The notes: a model not told the origin generated them from the letters alone. Counted from the first letter of the stretch, positions 1 to 8,901 are shown. The stretch: DNA of 37,061 bases from Candidatus Sulfopaludibacter sp. SbA4 (GCA_900290305.1 OMOG01000241.1:1-37061), one strand, 5' to 3'. A program made the numbers and translations.

Positions 1-5
1 CCCCC

Positions 6-1445
6 GTGCTTCTTGCCGTCTGCTCCCCAACCCGTTACATCCACTCGAAAGCCCGAATTCCCTATCAAAGCGTGAACCCATCGAACGGAGAGCTGCTGCG
101 CACCTTCGACGAACACACCGATCAACAGATGGAAGAGATGCTCGTAACCGCCGAGCAGACATTTCGTGAGGTTTGGTCCAGGAAATCCATCCGCGAAAGG
201 GCACAGGTGGTCGGCAAGGCCGCTTCGCTGATGCTCGAACAGAAGGAGAAGTTCGCGCGACTCGCGACGCTCGAGATGGGGAAGCGGATCGCCGAGAGCC
301 GGGGAGAGGTGGAACTTAGCGCCTCGATTCTCCAATATTACGCCGACCATGCAGAGACGTTTCTGGCAACTCGCCCTCTCAATTCGATCGCCGGCGATGC
401 GTACATCGAGTACTCCCCGCTCGGAGTGCTAGTCGGCGTGCAGCCGTGGAACTATCCCTATTACCAACTCGCGCGCTTCGCCGCCCCGCATCTCACCTCG
501 GGAAACGTGATGCTGGTGAAGCATGCACCCGGTGTGCCGCAGTGCGCAGTCGCGTTTGAACAGCTTTTGATCGAGGCGGGCGCGCCACGCGGCGCGTATA
601 CCAATGTATTTCTTTCCAACGATCGGGTCGCGAAGCTCATCGACGATCCACGTACCAGAGGAGTTGCATTGACGGGATCCGAGCGGGCGGGCGAATCTCT
701 TGCATCGCGTGCCGGCAAGAATCTGAAGAAATCGACAATGGAACTGGGCGGAAGCGATGCGTTCATCGTCCTGGAAGATTATGAGTTGGAGGACGCGGTG
801 AAGATGGCCGTCGTAGGACGGATCGGCAATGCCGGACAAACCTGCATCGGCGCGAAACGATTCATTTTCGTCGGACCCAGGCTTAACGAGTTCCTCAAAA
901 TGTTTCGCGGCGCGCTGGAGTCGCTCAAAATCGGCGACCCCTTCGATGAGACCGTGACGCTTGGGCCCCTCGCATCAGAGGCCGCCCTTACCCTCCTGTT
1001 AAAGCAGGTGAATGAGGCGGTTGCTCACGGCGCGAAGATCTTGACCGGAGGTAAGCGAGTGAACCGCAAGGGCTCATTTATGCAGCCGACCATTCTTACC
1101 GATTTAGCGCCCGACAACCCCGCGTATAGACAGGAGTTCTTTGGCCCTGTCGCTCTCATCTTGTCAGCCAAGGATGAAGAGGAAGCGATCGCGATCGCTA
1201 ACGATTCTCCCTTCGGTTTGGGCGGCTCCATTTACACCAAGGACATCGAGCTGGGCAAACGGGTTGCCAGCAGAATTGAGACCGGCATGGTCTTTATCAA
1301 CTATCCGTCGGTAAGCACAGCGGATCTGCCCTTCGGCGGGATCAAGAGGTCCGGTTATGGAAAGGAGCTTTCCGATCTCGGAATTCAGGAATTCGTCAAC
1401 AAGAAGCTGATCTGCGCCTCTAACGGGATGTCTCTGGTCGCGTAG
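6..1445 (+). CDS. Aldehyde dehydrogenase, succinate-semialdehyde dehydrogenase-like
   Basis: NAD(P)-dependent aldehyde dehydrogenase that oxidises an aldehyde to its acid in the cytoplasm. The ALDH catalytic set is visible: Asn149 in QPWNYPYY, Lys172 in VKHAPG, the TGSERAG cofactor loop at 223-229, Glu246 in MELGGS and the nucleophile Cys280 in GNAGQTCIGAK. The start of the family fold (YQSVNP, residue 20) and the length of about 460 residues resemble the YneI/Sad succinate-semialdehyde dehydrogenases. The GTG at base 6 adds about 18 unusual residues and the window begins 5 bases earlier, so the true start may lie elsewhere. It ends 21 bases before a truncated indolepyruvate/pyruvate decarboxylase gene. 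Together they would form a 2-keto acid to aldehyde to acid route, for example indolepyruvate to indoleacetate. The substrate cannot be read from the sequence. Confidence 0.9.
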   Translation: MLLAVCSPTRYIHSKARIPYQSVNPSNGELLRTFDEHTDQQMEEMLVTAEQTFREVWSRKSIRERAQVVGKAASLMLEQKEKFARLATLEMGKRIAESRGEVELSASILQYYADHAETFLATRPLNSIAGDAYIEYSPLGVLVGVQPWNYPYYQLARFAAPHLTSGNVMLVKHAPGVPQCAVAFEQLLIEAGAPRGAYTNVFLSNDRVAKLIDDPRTRGVALTGSERAGESLASRAGKNLKKSTMELGGSDAFIVLEDYELEDAVKMAVVGRIGNAGQTCIGAKRFIFVGPRLNEFLKMFRGALESLKIGDPFDETVTLGPLASEAALTLLLKQVNEAVAHGAKILTGGKRVNRKGSFMQPTILTDLAPDNPAYRQEFFGPVALILSAKDEEEAIAIANDSPFGLGGSIYTKDIELGKRVASRIETGMVFINYPSVSTADLPFGGIKRSGYGKELSDLGIQEFVNKKLICASNGMSLVA

Positions 1446-1466
1446 TCTGCTGGAAAGGCTGACGAC

Positions 1467-1690
1467 ATGAAACAACCCATCGGACACTTCTTGCTCCGCC
1501 GGCTTCATGAGGCAGGCATCCGGCACATCTTCGGCGTTCCTGGCGATTACAACCTGGAATTCATGCAGCAATTGGAAGACCGGGGCGACCCGGCCTGGAT
1601 TGGCACTTGCAACGAGCTCAACGGCTCCTATGCCGCCGATGGTTACGCTCGAATTCGCGGCCTCGCCGTTGGTTTCTTCGGTCATAATTC
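1467..1690 (+). pseudogene. Truncated indolepyruvate/pyruvate decarboxylase (N-terminus only)
   Basis: The first 69 or so residues match the N-terminal ThDP-binding domain of indolepyruvate/pyruvate decarboxylases: HIFGVPGDYNLEF, then GTCNELNGSYAADGYARIRG, which includes the Glu that activates the ThDP ring. Homology stops near base 1675. The reading frame runs on to 1856 without recognisable domain sequence, so about 480 of the usual 550 residues are missing. The break region contains an 18-bp palindromic motif also found near 21600. The gene follows the aldehyde dehydrogenase by 21 bases and was probably co-transcribed with it. It is very unlikely to be active. Confidence 0.8.
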
Positions 1691-1722
1691 ACTACTTCAC
1701 GCCGGTTTATCCCGACGCTATC

Positions 1723-1740
1723 CAGGCGAAAGCGCCTGCC
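1723..1740. repeat. Palindromic repeat, copy 1
   Basis: CAGGCGAAAGCGCCTGCC, containing a short hairpin, recurs exactly as the reverse complement inside the hairpin at 21595-21614. Here it lies in the degenerate tail of the decarboxylase fragment. It probably belongs to a dispersed REP-like family. Confidence 0.5.
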
Positions 1741-1834
1741 CCACCAACGCTGAGAGCGTGCAGCCATTTCGCCAGATCCTCCGCAGTCGCAGGCTGCGCG
1801 GCTGGCAAGCACCCAGTCCCAAAACCGTCCGAGG

Positions 1835-1840
1835 TATAAT
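1835..1840 (+). promoter_or_regulatory. -10 box of the methyltransferase promoter
   Basis: A perfect TATAAT lies 28 bases before the TTG start of the methyltransferase. No good -35 hexamer is visible 16-18 bases upstream. The box is altered in the inverted copy of this region at 32611-32729, where it reads AATAGT. Confidence 0.5.
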
Positions 1841-1868
1841 CACAAAACCAATCTAAGGAGGCTTTACC

Positions 1869-2897
1869 TTGGGAACCGCACCACAACCGGCAGGCACACC
1901 CCTGCCCGGACTGGTTTTTGAAACGCTGCTGGCCTACGAGCGCACCGCCGCTCTGCGCGCCGCCATCGAGCTGGATCTGTTTCGCGCCATAGGCGAGGGG
2001 CTGGACGACGTGGATTCGCTGGCGCAGCGCTGTTCCGCGTCCCCGCGCGGCATCCGCATTCTGTGCGATTACCTGACCATCATCGAGCTGCTCACCAAGA
2101 AGGATGGCCGATACGGCCACACCCCGACCAGCGCCGCCTTCCTCGACCCGCGCTCTCCGTCCTGCATCGCCTCGATTTCGCGCTTTCTCGGCAATTCGAC
2201 CATGGTGTCTTCGTTCCAGAACCTGGCCGAGGTGATTCGCAACGGCCGCACGCTGCTCCCCGGCGAAGGCAGCGTGGAACCGGAAAACCCCGTCTGGGTG
2301 GAGTTCGCCCACAGCATGGCGCCCATGATGGCGCCCGTGGCGGCGCCGCTGGGAGGCATCGTGCTGGAAGGACTCTCCGGCCCGGTGCGCGTGCTCGACA
2401 TCGCCGCCGGTCACGGCCTGTTCGGCATCGAGGTGGCCAGGCAGCATCCGGAGGCGCGCATCGTGGCGGTCGATTGGGCTCCGGTGCTCGAGGTGGCGAA
2501 AGCCAACGCCCGCAAAGCCGGAGTCGAAGCTCGCTTCGATGCCCTGCCCGGCAGCGCCTTCGACGTGGACTACGGCGGGCCGTACGACATCGCGCTGCTC
2601 ACCAATTTCCTGCACCACTTCGACACGCCCACCTGCATCGGGCTGCTCCAGAAGGTGCACCGCGCGATGAAGCCCGGCGGGCGCGTGGCGGTGCTGGAAT
2701 TCGTCCCCAACGAAGACCGCGTCTCGCCGCCCATGGCCGCGGCTTTCAGCCTCGTGATGCTGGCCACCACCCCATCCGGCGACGCCTACACCTTCCGCCA
2801 GCTCGAGGCCATGTTGCACGAGGCCGGTTTTGAGGGCGTGGCCGCACACCCCGTGCCCAAGAGCCCCCACACCGTGGTGACCGGCACGGCGAAGTGA
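1869..2897 (+). CDS. SAM-dependent O-methyltransferase (acetylserotonin OMT-like)
   Basis: Class I methyltransferase that transfers a methyl group from SAM to a small-molecule acceptor which cannot be identified here. The N-terminal third (residues 12-105) is the all-alpha, winged-helix-like dimerisation domain of plant-type O-methyltransferases. SAM motif I is RVLDIAAGHG at 174-183, the acidic residue of motif II is Asp202 in VAVDW, and LLTNFLHHFD precedes the usual motif around the central strand. TTG is chosen as start because a strong AAGGAGG lies 7 bases upstream and no ATG fits. Its promoter, RBS and first 24 codons exist as an inverted copy at 32611-32729. A hairpin follows the stop codon. 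Confidence 0.88.
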   Translation: MGTAPQPAGTPLPGLVFETLLAYERTAALRAAIELDLFRAIGEGLDDVDSLAQRCSASPRGIRILCDYLTIIELLTKKDGRYGHTPTSAAFLDPRSPSCIASISRFLGNSTMVSSFQNLAEVIRNGRTLLPGEGSVEPENPVWVEFAHSMAPMMAPVAAPLGGIVLEGLSGPVRVLDIAAGHGLFGIEVARQHPEARIVAVDWAPVLEVAKANARKAGVEARFDALPGSAFDVDYGGPYDIALLTNFLHHFDTPTCIGLLQKVHRAMKPGGRVAVLEFVPNEDRVSPPMAAAFSLVMLATTPSGDAYTFRQLEAMLHEAGFEGVAAHPVPKSPHTVVTGTAK

Positions 2898-2904
2898 ACC
2901 GATC

Positions 2905-2932
2905 GCTCCCTGCCGGCACGCGGTCAGGGAGC
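2905..2932. terminator. Hairpin between convergent genes
   Basis: GCTCCCTG pairs with CAGGGAGC across a 12-base loop, seven bases after the methyltransferase stop. No T-run follows on the plus strand. It lies between convergent genes and may serve both. Confidence 0.5.
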
Positions 2933-2954
2933 GGTCCAGAATGTCGCGGTCTGT

Positions 2955-3236
2955 CTACTTGGCGTTCTTGTTGGCCGCCTCGGCTGCCAGTTTCAGCTCT
3001 CTGTTGACTTGATCCAGCAGCTCTTTGGCCTTTTGGGCATGACCCTGCATATCCCACTCGTTGGCCTGCTGTGCCTGCATGATCCTGTTATAGGCTCGCT
3101 GGCTGAGGTCCTGTGCGGCCGCGAGATTCGGATGGCGTGCGGCCGAGACATTCTTCTTAGGCGGTTGCGCAATGGCAAGCCCCCCGGCAAGGAGGGCGGT
3201 TCCAAGGACAGCACCGAGAAAACGTGTTTTGATCAT
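2955..3236 (-). CDS. Small exported helical protein of unknown function
   Basis: A 93-residue protein with a clear Sec signal peptide (basic MIKTR, hydrophobic core to about residue 22, likely cleavage after GLAIA). The mature part is short, charged and alanine/glutamine-rich (QRAYNRIMQAQQANEW, then AKELLDQVNRELKLAAEAA) and should form one or two helices. It probably acts in the periplasm. It is divergent from the propeller gene at 3369 and convergent with the methyltransferase. No family was recognised. Confidence 0.7.
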   Translation of the reverse strand: MIKTRFLGAVLGTALLAGGLAIAQPPKKNVSAARHPNLAAAQDLSQRAYNRIMQAQQANEWDMQGHAQKAKELLDQVNRELKLAAEAANKNAK

Positions 3237-3368
3237 GAGTCAGATTTTACCCCTGCCCGCCCTGAGCGCAACCGTTGTTAATTGGATGTTAATATAAGCG
3301 CACGTTAATGATGGCCGCTTCCAAGTGTAGTTGAACCCAACCGGTTCCGAGTCTTTGAATTGGGGAAC

Positions 3369-5199
3369 ATGGGCACATCAGCCTCGAAGGGCCGGACCCG
3401 GCGTACGCTCCGGATCCTCCTGTTCGGCGCCGGAACATCGGCCTGTGCATTCGCCCAGTTCTCCAGCTTGTCGACCCCGGGCGACGGATCGGTTCTCTTC
3501 TTTGCCACGCCGCTCGCCGAGAAGAACACCGCGGAACCCGCCTATGGGAAAATCTTCCAGTTCGATTCCTCGGGCCTCCACCTTTTGTATTCGCGGGATA
3601 TCGCGAACCAGGACCAACCGTGCAGCAGTGCATACGACCTGACCGCCCTCCGCGCCGCATCGGAGGGCTCGGTGTGGGCCGTCGTCGGCCAGTGCTCCTG
3701 CCTCGACGGCAATGCGGCCGATGTATACAACTGCGTGAAGATCGATCGCTACACCAGCACCGTCGTCACCGAAGGTCAATCCCGCGACTACCCCGGTGAG
3801 TTCTGGCTCAGCCGAAACGGGAAACTGGCCCTCAACCGGCGGGGAGCATATATCATTCGGCCCCTACGCTGGATATGCGATCGACCTCGGTACCGGCCAG
3901 ATCCTGGCCTCATACGGCAACGCGGACGGCTCATCCAACCGCTTCATTCTGCTGGACAGTACCGCCTCGGCAACGGGACAACTGGTGGCCGACAACGGAA
4001 CGGCGGTTCTCACCAGCGACGGGGCCCTGTTGATCCTGGCTGGAGGAACCATCCAGCAGGTCCCGCCCCCATCCGGTCAGGTCCTCTTCGCTGACGCCAC
4101 CATCGATGCCAGCGGCCAAACCATCCTCCTCACGGCGCACGACCCCGTTACCAACAAGAACTCAGTGCGCGTCGCCAGCCCCGGCCTGCCTACCACCAGC
4201 CTGTTCGTCGCCGACGGCTACTTCCCATCCATGACGGACGACGGGCGCCAAGTCCTATACCTATCCAATCGCACGGGGACGCCGCAAGCCTGGCTGGCAG
4301 GCATCGAGGGCGATGGCAATCGGGATGTCACCAGTGAACCCGATGGCCTCGCGGAGGCCATCCTATCCGGCGATGGCACGGTAGCATATGCGTTAACCCT
4401 GGGCGGCCGGCTGCTCAGGATCTCCGTGAGTTCGGGCCAGGTGCAGGAACTGATCCCGCGAACGCCCTTCCTGAACCTGATGTTTCCCTCGCCAACTCCC
4501 TACCTCGTGCCATTCCCGCCGGGCCTCGCTCCGGGCAAACGCGTCGTGCTTACCGGCGGCGGCCTGTCATCCGCCAGTTTCTCCGCAGTGCCGCCTTTGC
4601 CGGAATCCCTGGGCGGCGTCAGCGTCTCGATTCAAGGCCGACCGGCGCCCATCCTGAACGTGGACCCGGCTGGCATTGATCTACTGGTACCCGCTGACGC
4701 CACCACGGGCGACTATGGAGATTATCAGGCGCCGCTCCACGTGGTAGCGAGCTCACCTTCGCCGTTTGAAGCACAATTCGATCTGGTTACGGCGGTCCTC
4801 ACTGGTGCGCCCGAGGCGGTAAATACTGTCCATGAAGACTGGAGCGCGCTGGTCACCATCGACAATCCAGCCCACGCCGGCGAAATCCTCCACACCTATG
4901 CGGTCGGCCTCGATCCGACCCGCCCCGCCGTTCCCTTTGGCGAGGCCGCGCCGTCAACTGAGCCTTTGGCCCGCATTTCGCCGCAGCCGGCCTGTGTTGA
5001 TGTTACTGACGTCAGCTCGCCCTCCTATGACAAATCCCCAGTCGAGCTCACGTTTGCCGGGCTGGCCCCAGGGATGGTCGCCGTCTATCAGGTGGACTGG
5101 CGTGTTCCGCTGAGCGCGGCTGGCCAATTCAGTATGAGCTGTCCAACCAGCGTCGGTTTCACTTGGGGTGTGATGGTCCCGCTGGCAACCGGAAATTAA
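3369..5199 (+). pseudogene. Secreted beta-propeller protein with TIGR03437-like C-terminus, frameshifted
   Basis: Two reading frames together encode one protein of about 610 residues. The first frame runs from ATG 3369 to about 3850 and has a signal peptide (RRTLRILLFGAG, cleavage near CAFAQ) and the first propeller blades. The second continues from about 3850 to 5199 with further blades (GYAIDLGTGQILASY; GRQVLYLSNRTGTPQAWL). It ends in the Solibacter-type domain TIGR03437, seen as GVSVSIQGRPAPIL, a lone VPAD, HTYAVGLDPT and LAPGMVAVYQVDWRVP. The switch needs a +1 change around 3838-3858, near a GGCGGGG run. It could be a real mutation, a sequencing error or, less likely, programmed. The function is unknown; TIGR03437 proteins are extracellular. 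Confidence 0.8.
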
Positions 5200-5281
5200 T
5201 GCCGGCAGAACCGCCCGCGGAGCCCAGCCGTGCCGCGTGCTATAAAAGAAATTCCGTCCGCTTCACCTTAGGAGCAACCGC

Positions 5282-6739
5282 ATGGAACCAACCGCAGATA
5301 TCGCATTGATCGGCCTCGCCGTCATGGGCCAGAACCTGATCATGAACATGAACGACCACGGATACACGGTGGTGGCCTACAACCGCACCGCATCCAAGGT
5401 CGACGAATTCCTGAACGACGCCGCCAAGGGCCGCAAGACCATCATCGGCGCACACTCGATCGAAGAGATGGTGAGCCTGCTGAAGCGGCCGCGCAAGATT
5501 ATGCTCATGGTCAAGGCCGGCCAGGCGGTCGACGACTTCATCGAACTGCTGCTTCCCCACCTCGATCCCGGCGACCTGCTCATCGATGGCGGCAACACGC
5601 ATTTCCCCGATTCCATCCGCCGCACCAAATACCTGGAGAGCAAGGGCCTGCTCTACGTCGGCACGGGCGTCTCCGGCGGCGAGGAGGGCGCGCGCTACGG
5701 CCCCTCGATGATGCCCGGCGGCAGCGCGAAGGCGTGGCCCCTCGTCAAGGACATCTTCCAGGCTATCTGCGCCCGCACTCCGGACGGCGCGCCGTGCTGC
5801 GACTGGATGGGCGAGGATGGCGCCGGCCACTACGTCAAGATGGTCCACAACGGCATCGAGTACGGCGACATGCAGCTCATCTGCGAGGCCTATCAGCTCC
5901 TCAAGGAAGGGCTCGGCATGAGCAACGACCAGATGCACAACGTCTTCGGCGAGTGGAACAAGGGCGAGCTCGACAGCTACCTCATCGAGATCAGCCGCGA
6001 CATCCTGGCCTACAAGGACGAGCAGGGCGAATACGTGGTCGACAAGATCCTGGACACCGCCGGGCAGAAGGGCACCGGCAAGTGGACCAGCGTCAACTCC
6101 CTCGATCTCGGCATGCCGCTCACCCTGATCGGCGAAGCCGTGTACGCGCGCTGCCTGAGCGCTATGAAGACCGACCGCGTGGCCGCCTCCAAGATTCTCT
6201 CCGGCCCGAAATACCAGTTCTCAGGCGACCGCGAAGCGTTCGTCGAAGACACGCGCCGCGCCTTGCTGGCCTCCAAGGTCGTATCCTACGCGCAGGGATT
6301 CATGATGCTGCGCGAGGCCGCCAAGGAGTATCACTGGAATCTCAATTACGGCGGCATCGCCCTGGTGTGGCGCGCCGGATGCATCATCCGCTCCGCCTTC
6401 CTGTCTAAGATCAAGGAAGCTTTCGACCGCGACCCCGGCCTCACCAACCTGCTGCTCGACCCGTATTTCCACGACGTCATCGACCGCTGCCAGCCATCGT
6501 GGCGGCGTGTTGTGGCCATGGCTGTCGAAGCCGGCGTGCCCGTCCCCGCCTTCACCACCGCGCTTTCGTTCTACGACGGGTACCGCAGCGGGCGCCTGCC
6601 CGCGAACCTGCTGCAGGCCCAGCGCGACTACTTCGGCGCCCACACCTACGAACGCGTGGATCGCCCCCGCGGCCAGTTCTTCCACACCAACTGGACCGGC
6701 AAAGGCGGCAGCGTGTCGGCCGGCACTTACACGGTCTAG
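5282..6739 (+). CDS. gnd: 6-phosphogluconate dehydrogenase, decarboxylating
   Basis: Oxidative decarboxylation of 6-phosphogluconate to ribulose 5-phosphate in the cytoplasmic pentose phosphate pathway. The Rossmann motif is GLAVMG at 11-16, followed by NRT at 34-36, which favours NADP. The substrate signature SGGEEGARYGPSMMPGG is at 131-147, and catalytic Lys186 and Glu193 lie in HYVKMVHNGIEYGDMQ. The C-terminal YFGAHTYERVDRPRGQFFH is the conserved tail of the long dimeric form, and 485 residues is normal for it. An AGGAG lies 7 bases before the ATG. The gene starts a tight cluster: a KdsC-type phosphatase follows 4 bases after the stop, then a PfkB kinase. Confidence 0.97.
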   Translation: MEPTADIALIGLAVMGQNLIMNMNDHGYTVVAYNRTASKVDEFLNDAAKGRKTIIGAHSIEEMVSLLKRPRKIMLMVKAGQAVDDFIELLLPHLDPGDLLIDGGNTHFPDSIRRTKYLESKGLLYVGTGVSGGEEGARYGPSMMPGGSAKAWPLVKDIFQAICARTPDGAPCCDWMGEDGAGHYVKMVHNGIEYGDMQLICEAYQLLKEGLGMSNDQMHNVFGEWNKGELDSYLIEISRDILAYKDEQGEYVVDKILDTAGQKGTGKWTSVNSLDLGMPLTLIGEAVYARCLSAMKTDRVAASKILSGPKYQFSGDREAFVEDTRRALLASKVVSYAQGFMMLREAAKEYHWNLNYGGIALVWRAGCIIRSAFLSKIKEAFDRDPGLTNLLLDPYFHDVIDRCQPSWRRVVAMAVEAGVPVPAFTTALSFYDGYRSGRLPANLLQAQRDYFGAHTYERVDRPRGQFFHTNWTGKGGSVSAGTYTV

Positions 6740-6743
6740 CACA

Positions 6744-7286
6744 ATGGCCGCAGACGTAACCCAACTGGCCGCCGGAATCCGCCTGCTCCTGATGGACGTG
6801 GATGGCGTGCTCACCGATGGCAAGCTCTACAACGTGCCCGGGCCCGACGGCAACATGGTGGAGACCAAAGGCTTCGATTCCCAGGATGGCATCGGCCTGC
6901 AATGGCTGGCGCGCCTGGGAATTCCCACGGGCCTGATCAGCGGCCGCGTGTCGCCGGCCACCATCGAGCGCGCCAAACAGTGCAAGCTCAAATACGTGTA
7001 CCAGGGGCACACCGAAAAGATCCCCATCCTCGAGGAGATTCTCGCCGACGCCAGGATCGCTCCCGCCGAAGTCGCCTATATCGGCGACGACCTCACCGAC
7101 GTGGTGGTGATGCGGCGTGTCGGCCTGGCCATCGCCACGGCCAACGCCCGGCCCGAAGTCAAAGCGATCGCGCATTACACCACCCGCGTTCCCGGCGGCC
7201 AGGGTGCGGTCCGCGAAGCCATCGAACTGCTTCTGCAGGCGCAGGGACGCTGGTCCGAAATCCTCAAGCACTATGAAGTCAGTTGA
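6744..7286 (+). CDS. kdsC: KdsC-type HAD phosphatase (KDO-8-phosphate phosphatase)
   Basis: A 180-residue, cap-less HAD phosphatase of the type that removes phosphate from 3-deoxy-D-manno-octulosonate 8-phosphate during lipid A inner-core synthesis. Visible motifs are MDVDGVLTDG (nucleophile Asp18, acid/base Asp20), LISGR at 64-68 with the motif II Ser, Lys92 and GDDLTD at 114-119. The ATG at 6744 begins just after the gnd stop; the same frame is open further upstream but overlaps gnd. Its stop overlaps the start of the PfkB kinase. Because it sits between a pentose phosphate enzyme and a ketodeoxy-sugar kinase-like protein, another sugar phosphate cannot be excluded as substrate. Confidence 0.88.
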   Translation: MAADVTQLAAGIRLLLMDVDGVLTDGKLYNVPGPDGNMVETKGFDSQDGIGLQWLARLGIPTGLISGRVSPATIERAKQCKLKYVYQGHTEKIPILEEILADARIAPAEVAYIGDDLTDVVVMRRVGLAIATANARPEVKAIAHYTTRVPGGQGAVREAIELLLQAQGRWSEILKHYEVS

Positions 7287-8376
7287 CTATTTTATGAACC
7301 ATGGTCTGAATATCCCCCAACATGGCGCCCTGGACTTCGTCTCCCTAGGCGCCATGGTCCACCGCCTGGACCCCGGCATCATTCCTTTCCGCAAGGCCAC
7401 CAAGTGCCACCTCCACGTCAGCGGCGGCGAATTCAATTGCGCCGCCAACCTGTCGGACTGCTTCGGCCTACAGACCGGCATCGTCAGCGCAATGGTCGAT
7501 TACCCCATTGGCGACCTGATCCATGAGCGCGTCCGGGCCATGGGTGTGAAGCCGTTCTACAAGCGCTTCAAGCACGACGGTGTCACTGGCCCCAACATGG
7601 CTACTGTGTACAGCGACCGTGGCCACGGCGTGCGCGGCCCGGTGGTCTTCTACAACCGCTCGAACGAGGCTGCGGCACGGCTCAAGCCCGGCGATTTCGA
7701 TTGGAACGCCATCTTCGCGGGCGGCGTGCGCTGGTTCCACAGCGGTGGAATCTTCGCGGCGCTGTCGCCCACCACCGCCGAGGTGATCATCGAGGGCATG
7801 CAGGCGGCCAAGGCTGCTGGAGCCGTAGTGTCGTTCGACTTGAACTACCGCGCCAAGCTGTGGGGCATCTCCGGCGGCGAAGAGCGGGCGGTCGCGGTGG
7901 TCGACCGCATCGTGAAGAACGTGGACGTGCTGGTGGGCAACGAGGAAGACCTGCAAAAGGGCCTTGGCATCCCCGGTCCGGAGGTCGCCGCCAAGTCCAA
8001 GCTCGACCCCAGCGCCTTTTTCGGCATGATCGGCCAGGTGGTGAAGAAGCATCCGCAGGTGAAGATCGTCGCCACGACGCTCCGCGAAGTGGTTTCCACC
8101 AACCGGCACGGCTGGAGCGCGGTGGCGTGGATCAACGGGGAGACTCACCACGCCCCCACCGCCGAGTTGGACGTCCACGACCGCGTGGGCGGCGGCGACG
8201 GATTCGCCTCCGGTTTCTTCTACGGCCTGCTCACCGGCGAATCGCCGCAGGAATCGGTGAAGCTGGGCTGGGCTCACGGCGCGCTGTTGACGACGTTCCC
8301 CGGCGATACCACCATGGCGACCGTGGACCAGGTGCGCGCATTTGCCAAAGGCGGATCGGCGCGAATTCAGCGGTGA
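7273..8376 (+). CDS. PfkB-family sugar kinase, 2-keto-3-deoxygluconate kinase-like
   Basis: Ribokinase-fold kinase that phosphorylates a sugar or sugar acid with ATP. The N-terminus has the PfkB strand and substrate region (DFVSLGAMVHRLDPG, then HVSGGEFNCAANL). The C-terminal signature DRVGGGDGFASGFFYG places the catalytic base at Asp309 and the anion hole at GGGD. The overall pattern resembles 2-keto-3-deoxygluconate kinases. Two in-frame ATGs are possible: 7273 overlaps kdsC by 14 bases, and 7294 starts after it; neither has a clear RBS. The first is given. It is the third gene of the gnd-kdsC cluster, so it is likely co-transcribed and may feed keto-deoxy acids into central metabolism. Confidence 0.85.
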   Translation: MKSVDYFMNHGLNIPQHGALDFVSLGAMVHRLDPGIIPFRKATKCHLHVSGGEFNCAANLSDCFGLQTGIVSAMVDYPIGDLIHERVRAMGVKPFYKRFKHDGVTGPNMATVYSDRGHGVRGPVVFYNRSNEAAARLKPGDFDWNAIFAGGVRWFHSGGIFAALSPTTAEVIIEGMQAAKAAGAVVSFDLNYRAKLWGISGGEERAVAVVDRIVKNVDVLVGNEEDLQKGLGIPGPEVAAKSKLDPSAFFGMIGQVVKKHPQVKIVATTLREVVSTNRHGWSAVAWINGETHHAPTAELDVHDRVGGGDGFASGFFYGLLTGESPQESVKLGWAHGALLTTFPGDTTMATVDQVRAFAKGGSARIQR

Positions 8377-8415
8377 CGCCGGACCAAAAGGGTACGCCGT
8401 TGCCGCCGGCACTCT

Positions 8416-8712
8416 TCACAAGAGGTTGAACGGAAAGCGGCGGGCACCGTGAATGAAGCCCAGGATCACGGTGCCGTCCTGCCTGATCTCATAGATCAGC
8501 CGATAGCTCTTGACGAACACTTCTCGCACGCGGTCGTCTCCAACCTCCGGTACAACCCGCCCCCGCCTGGGGAACTTGCGAAGTGATCTGGCGGCAGATC
8601 TCGCCTCATCCACAAGGGCAACGGCGTACCGAGGGGAGTCCCTGGCAACGAAACTGGCCGCGCACTCCAATTCCTGCCATGCAGAGTCTGTCCAGGTTAC
8701 TCGTCGAGCCAC
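8416..8712 (-). CDS. RelE/ParE-family toxin
   Basis: A 98-residue type II toxin of the ParE branch, which usually poisons gyrase, or less often cleaves mRNA. Family features in order: WTDSAWQELECAASFVARDSP, where helix 1 and 2 form the hairpin; FPRRGRVVPE; DRVREVFVKSYRLIYEI; and the terminal IHGARRFPF. It starts with GTG 8712 and overlaps the end of the antitoxin gene by 16 bases, so translation is probably coupled. The ribonuclease RelE catalytic set is not evident, which favours ParE-like action. Confidence 0.85.
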   Translation of the reverse strand: MARRVTWTDSAWQELECAASFVARDSPRYAVALVDEARSAARSLRKFPRRGRVVPEVGDDRVREVFVKSYRLIYEIRQDGTVILGFIHGARRFPFNLL

Positions 8713-8885
8713 GGCTTCATCCGGAGCTCGATTTCGTCCTGATCAATCAACTTTCCTTGATCCGCTTCGCGCCGGCCCCGTTCAACGCGCTCGCGGACGT
8801 AGATTGAATATTGAACGTCCTCCCAGCTTGCATCGTCTGGAAGCGTATCGAGCATCCTGCGAATCTCTTCTTTAGCGGTCGCCAT
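8697..8885 (-). CDS. Antitoxin of the ParE-type module
   Basis: A 62-residue, strongly acidic and basic helical protein (MATAKEEIRRMLDTLPDDAS, WEDVQYSIYVRERVERG, KLIDQDEIELRMKPWLDE). It is the usual size and charge for an antitoxin encoded directly before a RelE/ParE toxin, with its 3' end overlapping the toxin start. The ATG at 8885 is preferred over an upstream in-frame extension to 8990, because that extension overlaps the nucleotidyltransferase reading frame and looks non-coding. It lies 16 bases after the end of that broken gene, so the three may form one transcription unit. Confidence 0.78.
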   Translation of the reverse strand: MATAKEEIRRMLDTLPDDASWEDVQYSIYVRERVERGRREADQGKLIDQDEIELRMKPWLDE

Positions 8886-8901
8886 GGTGATTGTCCAATT
8901 T

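Noticed and set aside
1707..2870. 387-codon frame opposite the methyltransferase
   Set aside because: His/Gly/Ala-rich shadow of a well-supported methyltransferase gene with strong RBS and SAM motifs.
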